Shown here piece by piece: positions 1-5,388 of a stretch of DNA of 5,388 bases. The stretch comes from Spirochaeta sp. (lineage in GTDB: Bacteria > Spirochaetota > Spirochaetia > Sphaerochaetales > Sphaerochaetaceae), in assembly GCA_020054965.1 (NCBI GenBank), contig JAIMZO010000125.1, positions 1 to 5,388 on the forward strand. The letters are read 5' to 3'. The notes below the pieces were generated by a model. That model did no database searches. It saw only the letters and a list, made by a program, of their open reading frames with translations, and had not been told where the DNA came from. Made by a program: the position numbers and the translations under genes. Numbering within the stretch: the stretch's first letter is position 1; every line of letters begins with the position of its first letter.

Positions 1-1838
1 TCCTTCTCCTGAACAGCCAGCTTTGCACGGGTAATTCTTAAAGCTTCACTTGAATCCATCCAAGTGGAGGGAATATCCTGGAATAGCTTCTGGGCTTCGA
101 CGGTTTTCTGTTCAGCAACAAGGAGCGCACAGTACTCTTCTGCGATAGCAGGGTCAGCCTTAAAACCAGAGAGTCTGCTTGCGATTGAGTACCATCGTAG
201 AGCTTCCTCCACTTCTCCTCTTCTCATTTCCAATTGTGCAAGGTTTCTTGCGGTCCAGGCGTTTGGGAGATTCTCCATTGTCTTGAGCCAACACGTTTGG
301 GCATATGCTACTTCTTCTTGTTCCAGGTGGATGATTCCAAGGTAGTGATTGAGGGTGGCCGATTCATGGATAGTCAAGCAAGGGTTTCTCAATGCAGCCA
401 TGAATATTGCTTTCCACGTATCGGAACAGGGAGGTGCACTGAGAGGTCGGCTATTGGGGTCCATGACCGGCAGTTTCCCTTCTGTTAACAGCCCAAGATA
501 CGGAAGTTCCTGATCCTTGATGCTGTCCCTTCCAAAGTGGAACGCTACCGGTAGTGAGAGATTTTGGGCCTTTTGTGCAAGGAAAGCCCAGCCGCTTCCT
601 TGGTGTATCATTAGTTCAGGGCTGCGTTCACTTGCCTTGAGGCATGTTTGATGCATAGCTCTGAGTCTCTGTTCGTCTATGATCAAATGAATGGTATCCT
701 CTGCTGCCTTCATGGCAACTTCGTATTTTGGGCTGTGGGCTTCTTGTGGGGATATCTCCAAGGAACCGAAGGCCTGCGTCCAGCAGATTGAACTCTGTGC
801 CTCCAGGTACGAGCCGTGCAATTGACTTGGAGCCAAGCCACTTTGGACCTCGATGTATTCATCTTCACTGTCAGGAGAAAGGTAGCGTTGCCACCTCTTG
901 CCCCCTGCATGGCTCCCCCAGCAGAACATTTTCCTATAGGACAAGGGATGCGTAGAAACTTCAAAGAAGCCTCTGCCGTCTCCTTCAATGGCGCACTCCC
1001 ATGGCATTGGGCTCTTCTTGCAAAGGAAGAAATACTCGTTTGATGCCTTGAACTGGTTCGGGTACGAGGCATCAATGTCTTCGTAGATTTCCATTCGGGG
1101 CATCTTCATATGGCCGAAAAGTCGGGTGTTGTTCTTTGCATAGGGATCCAGATAGAGTGCTTCATTGCTACTTGCAAGAACGCGTGTCTTATCTGTGACT
1201 GGTAGTGCAGTATTTGTCCAGTAATACAAGGATTTTCGCTCACCAGAAAGGTTGTGGATATGGACATGGGCATGCAATAGCCTGGAAGTTTCACCCAAGT
1301 GGAAGTCGATATGCCACCAGAGATCCTTGCATCGCTCATATTCAGAGAGACGCAAGAACTGCACACCCTCCTCATCTTTCTGAATCGAGGCGAATACATC
1401 GCTGCAGGTGGTGAAGGCATGCCCATATTGGCCTATATTCCACTCAATGCCTCCTGCGAACCATGCATCAAGATTGGAAAGGTTGCAAGCTTGGAGACTC
1501 GTATTGCAATACAGCAGTTCTCTGTCATTTTCTTTGTCGATAAGACTGATGAGCCTTCCTCCAAGCGTTGGGAGAAAGGTTGCCTTGAGATAGTCGTTCT
1601 CCATGATGATTGCAGGAATCTCTTGCTCTTCTCGGTTTCTATCGTATCGGTCTTGGATTTGGTAGGGTAGGGAACGCTTGCCGCAATCAAGGCCCATAAG
1701 GGCAGTATACTCAGAAGAAACTTGTGGTTTTACTCTTACGAGGGCATCGTGCTTGGGGTCTCTGAAGGAGGGAAGTGGATTGGCTCCAATAGGTAAGGCC
1801 GCGTTTGCCTTGAATGTGCCGCTCTTAATTGAAGTCAT
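1..1838 (-). CDS. DUF5107 domain protein with C-terminal TPR repeats (3' end cut by window edge)
   Basis: An uninterrupted frame of 612 codons runs from ATG at 1838-1836 to the window edge with no stop, so the C-terminus is missing. There is no signal peptide, so it is probably cytoplasmic. Residues about 78-360 match the DUF5107 pattern of the galactose-mutarotase-like superfamily: LPTLGGRLISLIDKENDREL (89-108), then GGIEWN (129-134), GQYGH (136-140), a His-rich strand HAHVHIHN (189-196), YYWTNTALPV (205-214), and WGSHAGGKRW (307-316) followed by YIEVQSGLAPSQLHG (328-342). Residues about 494-592 form three TPR-like helical pairs, such as AWTARNLAQLEMRRGEVEEA. Family members are usually around 1000 residues, often with more TPRs, so a good part may lie outside. 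The start has a good Shine-Dalgarno (AAGGAG, 8-nt spacer) and sits 3 nt after the kinase stop. By fold it may bind or act on a carbohydrate, but no reaction is established to my knowledge. Family assignment is confident; function is unknown. Confidence 0.88.
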   Translation of the reverse strand, partial: MTSIKSGTFKANAALPIGANPLPSFRDPKHDALVRVKPQVSSEYTALMGLDCGKRSLPYQIQDRYDRNREEQEIPAIIMENDYLKATFLPTLGGRLISLIDKENDRELLYCNTSLQACNLSNLDAWFAGGIEWNIGQYGHAFTTCSDVFASIQKDEEGVQFLRLSEYERCKDLWWHIDFHLGETSRLLHAHVHIHNLSGERKSLYYWTNTALPVTDKTRVLASSNEALYLDPYAKNNTRLFGHMKMPRMEIYEDIDASYPNQFKASNEYFFLCKKSPMPWECAIEGDGRGFFEVSTHPLSYRKMFCWGSHAGGKRWQRYLSPDSEDEYIEVQSGLAPSQLHGSYLEAQSSICWTQAFGSLEISPQEAHSPKYEVAMKAAEDTIHLIIDEQRLRAMHQTCLKASERSPELMIHQGSGWAFLAQKAQNLSLPVAFHFGRDSIKDQELPYLGLLTEGKLPVMDPNSRPLSAPPCSDTWKAIFMAALRNPCLTIHESATLNHYLGIIHLEQEEVAYAQTCWLKTMENLPNAWTARNLAQLEMRRGEVEEALRWYSIASRLSGFKADPAIAEEYCALLVAEQKTVEAQKLFQDIPSTWMDSSEALRITRAKLAVQEK

Positions 1839-1841
1839 ATT

Positions 1842-2933
1842 CTATACTCCTTGTGATAAGGTCTGCCACTTGCTGTCCATGTCCTGCATGAGGGCAATCT
1901 GGTTCCTTGCTCTCTCAAGGTTTTGGTTCTCCCGGTCAATATGATAATAGCGATCCCCATTGAGAAAATCCGTCAAGAATCGTACTGCCATGATCTGGGT
2001 GATGTTTCTTCCTGATTCGACCACCAGCGATCTTTCAAGCGGGGTAAGGAAGTCAGCTTTTGAGAAGTATCCTTCCAGTAAAGCATGATGAAGTGAGGTG
2101 TCACAGTGTACCTTGGAAAGATCAGTGGCATCCTCCTCAGCTGTCGTGGTTGCCGTCCTGATCATATCACCGGTATCGAAGAGGATGGTTCCTGGCATTA
2201 CTGTGTCAAGGTCGATGATGCAGAGAGCCTCTTTCCCATCGAGGCTGAACAAGACATTGTTGATCTTCGTGTCATTATGGGTTACCCGTACAGGAAGACT
2301 TCCTTCCTGCAGTTTGTCCCAGAGAATGAATCCCCGCTCCTTGGTATCCATGAGATATTCCACTTCAGGTCCTGCCATCTGTATCCGATCCTGATGGTTC
2401 ACCTGTATTGCTTCTTCAAGCTGTTCATAGCGTAGGCGCATATCATGGAAGTGAGGAATGGTTTCATGCAGCAGTTTTCCATTGAAGTTAGATAGCTGCA
2501 ACTGGAAGTTGCCTATGGCCTCACCCAGGAGATATGCTTGTTCTGCATCTGCTATCGTCTTGAAGGTCTTCACATGGTCGATGAACTGGTAGGTTCTCCA
2601 ATACCCCCCATCCTCATCAACATACACATTGGCCCCAGAACGGGTAGGTATGACACGTAGGCATCGTTGGTCAACATTGTCATAGTGACCGATTAGTTTC
2701 GATCGTATGTGTGAGGTAACCAGACTGACATTCTCCATCAAGGCAACCGGCTGCTTGAACACCAAGGTGTTTATTCGTTGATGGGTATATTTCTGGACGC
2801 TCCCTTCATTGGTGAAGGTGGTGAAGAACGTGGAGTTGATATGTCCTTCCTTGTTGACCTCAATGGAAGTCAGGGAACCTTCAATGGCGAAATGATTGAT
2901 AACTTGGCGGAGCATATATTCTGAAATCTGCAT
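1842..2933 (-). CDS. NahK-like sugar kinase, aminoglycoside phosphotransferase (APH) family
   Basis: A 363-residue soluble kinase of the APH/choline-kinase fold, closest in style to bifidobacterial N-acetylhexosamine 1-kinase (about 360 residues), which makes sugar 1-phosphates from GlcNAc or GalNAc with ATP. Visible landmarks, numbered from the chosen start: FAIEG (15-19), the nucleotide-loop region KEGHIN (28-33), QRIN (52-55), DGGYWRTYQFI (108-118), catalytic loop VTHNDTKINN (217-226) with D221 as likely base, and the metal-binding IIDLDTVMPG (239-248) with D241 and D243, followed by FDTGDMIR. The key residues are intact. An upstream ATG at 2972 would add 13 residues. I prefer 2933 because it has AAGAGG 5 nt upstream and because the distance to FAIEG then matches NahK as I recall it; against this, 2972 leaves a tighter 13-nt gap to the permease gene. 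The family is firm. N-acetylhexosamine as substrate, and C1 phosphorylation, are inferred from resemblance. Confidence 0.88.
   Translation of the reverse strand: MQISEYMLRQVINHFAIEGSLTSIEVNKEGHINSTFFTTFTNEGSVQKYTHQRINTLVFKQPVALMENVSLVTSHIRSKLIGHYDNVDQRCLRVIPTRSGANVYVDEDGGYWRTYQFIDHVKTFKTIADAEQAYLLGEAIGNFQLQLSNFNGKLLHETIPHFHDMRLRYEQLEEAIQVNHQDRIQMAGPEVEYLMDTKERGFILWDKLQEGSLPVRVTHNDTKINNVLFSLDGKEALCIIDLDTVMPGTILFDTGDMIRTATTTAEEDATDLSKVHCDTSLHHALLEGYFSKADFLTPLERSLVVESGRNITQIMAVRFLTDFLNGDRYYHIDRENQNLERARNQIALMQDMDSKWQTLSQGV
1847..1852 (-). promoter_or_regulatory. Shine-Dalgarno of the DUF5107 gene, inside the kinase coding end
   Basis: AAGGAG is spaced 8 nt from the ATG at 1838 and lies within the last codons of the kinase (QGV stop). 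It fixes the start of the DUF5107 gene and implies that its translation is linked to that of the kinase. Confidence 0.75.
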
Positions 2934-2938
2934 ACAGG

Positions 2939-2944
2939 CCTCTT
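2939..2944 (-). promoter_or_regulatory. Probable Shine-Dalgarno that decides the kinase start at 2933
   Basis: AAGAGG stands 5 nt before the ATG at 2933. The alternative ATG at 2972 has only GGA about 16 nt upstream (within AAAGGATAG at the permease stop), which is too far for a normal site. This favours the shorter kinase, but the call is moderate because the match to the consensus is partial. Confidence 0.5.
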
Positions 2945-2985
2945 GGGGTGGGATGAGTAAAGTGGAATGCATAGTGCACGTGATT

Positions 2986-3846
2986 CTATCCTTTGATGGC
3001 TCCTGCTGTTACTCCTTGGATGATTCGCTCTGAAAGGAATATATAGAGGAGAAATGTCGGGAGGAAAACGATAACGACTGAGGCAAACATCCCGCCCCAA
3101 TCTCCTGTGTATCGCATGGCTTGGATCATATTGAACAGGCCAACGGAGACAGGTCTCACCTTTGGCTTGTTTGCAAAAATCATTGACATGAAGTATTCGT
3201 TCCAGATGGTGATGAAGTTGAACACGGTAACCGTGATAATCCCGGGTTGCACCAAGGGAAACATAATTCTCCAGAAGGTCCCCATAGGGGAACAGCCATC
3301 GATGTACGCTGCTTCCTCATAGGTGGTGCTCAGGCTCTTGAAGAATGCAAGTAGGAAGAAGGTGGTGAAGGGAACATTCATGGCAATATAGAGGAATATG
3401 AGCAACCATCGGTTGTTTGTCAGGCGTAGTCGGCTTACGAGGCTGAACAGCGGCATGACGATCATGATCGCCGGGATTCCCAATGCTGAGGCAAGAAGGT
3501 TCTGGATGGAAAGATTTCCCCTAAACTTGAACCGGCTCAATACATAGGCTGCCGGGGAGGCGATGAGGATGATCGAGGTACAGGATACCACGGTGTACAG
3601 CAACGAGTTCATGAAATAGACCGATACTTTTTGGGTGTTCCATGCACGAATATAGTTCTCAAAATGGAACCCCGACTCAAACTTGAACATGGAATCACTG
3701 AATATTTCCTGACTGGTCGAAAAGGATGCGAAGAATACCCAGCCAATGAGTACGAAGGTAAAGATTACCCAGGTAACTACCAAGACGTAGGAAGGGATCA
3801 GTCTGACTTGTGTATGATGGTCGAGTGAACGAAGTTTTTTGGCCAT
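2986..3846 (-). CDS. CUT1-type sugar ABC transporter permease, MalG/UgpE-like
   Basis: A complete 286-residue inner-membrane permease that would form half of the translocation channel of a carbohydrate importer. Six hydrophobic segments are seen at roughly 19-42, 78-103, 116-137, 148-170, 201-219 and 253-272. The EAA loop that docks on the ATPase is clear at 177-202: EEAAYIDGC, then FWRIMFPLVQPG, which fits the EAA---G---------I-LP consensus with Phe in the Leu place. The ending (SERIIQGVTAGAIKG) is the usual C-terminus of MalG-type permeases. ATG at 3846 follows AGGAGG by 5 nt, only 9 nt after the stop of the partner permease, so the two are very probably translated together. Length is normal for the family. 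The transported sugar cannot be read from the sequence; the downstream NahK-like kinase suggests an amino sugar or a glycan containing one. Confidence 0.95.
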   Translation of the reverse strand: MAKKLRSLDHHTQVRLIPSYVLVVTWVIFTFVLIGWVFFASFSTSQEIFSDSMFKFESGFHFENYIRAWNTQKVSVYFMNSLLYTVVSCTSIILIASPAAYVLSRFKFRGNLSIQNLLASALGIPAIMIVMPLFSLVSRLRLTNNRWLLIFLYIAMNVPFTTFFLLAFFKSLSTTYEEAAYIDGCSPMGTFWRIMFPLVQPGIITVTVFNFITIWNEYFMSMIFANKPKVRPVSVGLFNMIQAMRYTGDWGGMFASVVIVFLPTFLLYIFLSERIIQGVTAGAIKG

Positions 3847-3851
3847 GACTC

Positions 3852-3857
3852 CCTCCT
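3852..3857 (-). promoter_or_regulatory. Shine-Dalgarno of MalG-like permease, overlapping the stop of the upstream gene
   Basis: AGGAGG lies 5 nt before the ATG at 3846, and its first two bases are part of the TAG stop (3858-3856) of the MalF-like gene. Ribosomes ending the first permease would finish right on this site, which supports coupled translation and equal amounts of the two permeases. Confidence 0.75.
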
Positions 3858-4764
3858 ATAATTCCACATCATCGTTCTTGACGATGAGGTTGGTTGCTGA
3901 AAAGGCGATGATGACAATAATCATCATGATAACTCCAACTGCTGCACCTGCTCCACTATCCCTGACGGTGGTGGTGCTGGCCGAGGACCCGAAGACGATT
4001 TCGTACATATAGTTCATGGGTGCCACCGTTGCATTGGAGAGGTTGACCGGGCTGAATAACCGGCCCCAGACAAAGAAGGCAACAGTAAAAACGGTCCACA
4101 TAACGATGTTTGTCCTAAAACAACCCCGTAGGAACGGCAGGGTGATATGGAAGAACCGCTGGAAGACATTTGCCCCTTCTATCTGTGCAGCTTCCATATA
4201 ATCCTTGGGTATTTGTTCTATGCTTGCCATGAAAATCAGCATGTGGTACCCAACCATGCCGAACGAGTAGGCGACCAGCATGGACCAGAAGAGTTTGTCC
4301 GGCCCTGTCCAGAGGGTCTCAGAGAGTGTCGTCATCCCCAGTGTTGCAAAGATATCGTGAAGCAATCCATAGGAAGAGTTGTAGACGTAGTTGATCCACA
4401 TGGTTCCCATCGCTATTGCCGATACAACATTGGGGAGGTATATGACGCTTCTGAAGAATTTTGCAAACTTCATCCCGCTGGTAAGGGATACGGCAAAGAA
4501 GAGTGCAGTGACCATTACCCCTATACCACCAACAAGCCAGATATTTGCAATATTACGCATCGATTGTCTAAAGATTGCTGTATTGAACAGGGTCCGGTAG
4601 TTTTCCAACCCGTTGAAACTCCAGGTTGAAATCGGATCTGATACAGACTCGACGGCAAAAAAGCTCATGATGGTTGTTCGAATCGAGGGATACAAGAATA
4701 CCAACAGGTAGCAGATCATGGCCGGGGTGAGAAAGATGATGATCATCGTGCGATTCTTTTTCAT
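3856..4764 (-). CDS. CUT1-type sugar ABC transporter permease, MalF/UgpA-like
   Basis: A complete 302-residue inner-membrane protein and partner of the MalG-like permease. Its N-terminus (MKKNRTMIIIFLTPAMICYL) is the typical short cytoplasmic tail and first helix of UgpA-type permeases. It lacks the extra N-terminal helices and large periplasmic loop of enteric MalF. Hydrophobic segments lie near 8-30, 72-94, 107-128, 157-180, 216-238 and 273-295. The EAA loop is at 190-214: MEAAQIEGANVFQRFFHITL followed by PFLRG, with E191, G197, I207 and P210 in the consensus places. ATG at 4764 is preceded by AAAGG with a 7-nt spacer. It is the first gene after the SBP gene, separated by a 66-nt gap that holds a hairpin. 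The segment at about 257-275 (rich in Ser, Thr and Gly) is a likely extracytoplasmic loop before the last helix. Substrate unknown. Confidence 0.95.
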   Translation of the reverse strand: MKKNRTMIIIFLTPAMICYLLVFLYPSIRTTIMSFFAVESVSDPISTWSFNGLENYRTLFNTAIFRQSMRNIANIWLVGGIGVMVTALFFAVSLTSGMKFAKFFRSVIYLPNVVSAIAMGTMWINYVYNSSYGLLHDIFATLGMTTLSETLWTGPDKLFWSMLVAYSFGMVGYHMLIFMASIEQIPKDYMEAAQIEGANVFQRFFHITLPFLRGCFRTNIVMWTVFTVAFFVWGRLFSPVNLSNATVAPMNYMYEIVFGSSASTTTVRDSGAGAAVGVIMMIIVIIAFSATNLIVKNDDVEL

Positions 4765-4789
4765 AGTGGTACCTTTGAGAAATGAACAC

Positions 4790-4815
4790 CCCCTGAAACA
4801 TGGGGTTTCAGAGGG
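4790..4815 (-). promoter_or_regulatory. Intercistronic stem-loop between SBP and permease genes
   Basis: An inverted repeat pairs 4793-4799 (CTGAAAC) with 4805-4811 (GTTTCAG) around a 5-nt loop. It is extended by three G-C pairs (4790-4792 with 4813-4815) across one unpaired A at 4812. In the transcript the 3' side is followed by GTGTTCATTTCTC rather than a U-tract, so it does not look like a full intrinsic terminator. It starts 15 nt after the SBP stop and ends 13 nt before the permease Shine-Dalgarno. A likely role is to protect the upstream SBP message from 3' exonucleases, or to cause partial termination, so that more binding protein than permease is made. The role is inferred. Confidence 0.6.
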
Positions 4816-4830
4816 CGTAGCGTTAAAGCC

Positions 4831-5388
4831 CTATTTATTCATTGCAGCGTAGAACTGTTCAGCATTCAAGGAACCAAGGATAAGCTTGGAGAAGTTCTCC
4901 TTGATCTTTGCATTGACGTCGGCAAGATTTTCCATGCCAACTGCCCAGGTCATCCATGTGGTGGTATTGTCGATGATGGTCTTGGCTTCAGCTGTTTGTT
5001 TTGGCCAGGTGCTGTTCTTACCCATCGGGACACCAAGGCTTTCCTTTGCCAGTCTGGAGTCCCATTCCCCAGTGGTGAGGTAGACGATGAACTGGAAGGC
5101 TTCATCTGGAACCTGCGAATTGGCATTGATGCCGAAGCACTGTGCCCCATAGTTGTTTGCCTCCGTGCCATTCCCGTTCGGTCCCATTTCTGGCCATGCA
5201 AAGGCACCCCAGTTGAAGTTTGGAGCGTTGCCCTTGATCTCATTAGGAAGCCAGGTTCCATTGAGGTACATTGCAACCTTTCCTGCGGCAATTTCCTCGA
5301 TCTGCCCTGCAGGATAGATGTTGGAGGCTGCCTTTTTGCTGATGTACCCTTTCTTTGCGAAGTCTGACCAGATCTTGCCAAACTCAAG
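4831..5388 (-). CDS. Extracellular sugar-binding protein of an ABC transporter, family 1 (C-terminal part only)
   Basis: The last 185 codons of a solute-binding protein; the frame is open to the window edge, so the signal peptide and N-terminal lobe lie outside. The fragment carries the usual C-terminal landmarks of family 1 carbohydrate-binding proteins: AAGKVAMYLNGTWLPNEI (34-51), the strand that lines the ligand cleft, then FNWGAFAWPEMGP (58-70), YGAQCFGINANSQVPDEAFQ (80-99), in which the protein returns to the hinge, and a helical tail ending in AEQFYAAMNK. Several aromatic residues (W46, W60, W65, W129, W145, W148) could stack on sugar rings, as is common in this family. It delivers substrate to the two permeases encoded just downstream. 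Lipoprotein or periplasmic anchoring cannot be judged without the N-terminus. The family is certain within reason; the ligand is unknown. Confidence 0.93.
   Translation of the reverse strand, partial: LEFGKIWSDFAKKGYISKKAASNIYPAGQIEEIAAGKVAMYLNGTWLPNEIKGNAPNFNWGAFAWPEMGPNGNGTEANNYGAQCFGINANSQVPDEAFQFIVYLTTGEWDSRLAKESLGVPMGKNSTWPKQTAEAKTIIDNTTTWMTWAVGMENLADVNAKIKENFSKLILGSLNAEQFYAAMNK

Noticed and set aside
1299..1670. Plus-strand frame of 123 codons, and minus-strand out-of-frame stretches at 710-1075, 1106-1426 and 1433-1690
   Set aside because: All overlap the continuous DUF5107 frame, which has family motifs throughout; the shorter ones have none.
2973..2985. Small overlapping palindromes (GTGCAC, CACGTG) between permease and kinase as an operator
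   Set aside because: They are too short to separate from chance and there is no promoter-like sequence around them.
4147..4629. Plus-strand frame of 160 codons
   Set aside because: It lies wholly antisense to the MalF-like permease, has no recognisable domain and has unusual composition; it is a shadow.
4790..4815. Hairpin as a rho-independent terminator ending the operon
   Set aside because: No run of U follows the stem in the direction of transcription, and the permeases required by the SBP follow directly.
4996..5387. Plus-strand frame and a second minus-strand frame (4950-5387) over the SBP gene
   Set aside because: The SBP frame has clear family motifs and ends in a proper stop; the others are low-complexity or Ser/Arg-rich shadows.
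1..5388. Mobile elements, CRISPR arrays, tRNA/rRNA genes, toxin-antitoxin or defence genes
   Set aside because: Nothing with these patterns was seen; coding sequence of one metabolic cluster fills nearly the whole window.

Overview
The window lies inside one operon-like gene cluster. All five genes are on the minus strand, so transcription runs from high to low coordinates. In transcription order they are: the C-terminal part of a sugar-type ABC substrate-binding protein (SBP, 5388-4831), a MalF/UgpA-type permease (4764-3856), a MalG/UgpE-type permease (3846-2986), a cytoplasmic sugar kinase of the aminoglycoside-phosphotransferase fold that resembles N-acetylhexosamine 1-kinase NahK (2933-1842), and a large DUF5107 protein with TPR repeats (1838-1, running off the window). 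Both end genes are cut by the window edge.

The first three genes are the extracytoplasmic and membrane parts of a CUT1-type carbohydrate importer. No ATPase gene is visible; in many CUT1 systems a shared MsmK/MalK-type ATPase is encoded elsewhere. The kinase would phosphorylate the imported sugar or a breakdown product of it, possibly at the anomeric carbon. The DUF5107 protein has a galactose-mutarotase-like beta-sandwich followed by TPRs. It is the least understood member, and it could act on the anomeric form or glycosidic bond of the same sugar. The layout of SBP, two permeases and a NahK-like kinase resembles the first part of the bifidobacterial lacto-N-biose/galacto-N-biose cluster, but no phosphorylase, GalT or GalE is present in the window, so the substrate stays open.

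Spacing is tight: 9 nt between the permeases and 3 nt between the kinase and the DUF5107 gene, with the Shine-Dalgarno of the latter inside the kinase gene. The exception is a 66-nt gap after the SBP gene, which holds a bulged 10-bp hairpin of the sort often found after SBP genes. There are no RNA genes, mobile elements, CRISPR arrays, promoters or classical terminators that I can support, and almost all of the sequence is coding.

Organism: a bacterium of moderate GC. The combination of a CUT1 importer, a NahK-like kinase and a DUF5107-TPR protein would suit a free-living or gut spirochaete such as Sphaerochaeta, or a Firmicute of the Lachnospiraceae type. This is a guess from gene style, not something the sequence proves.
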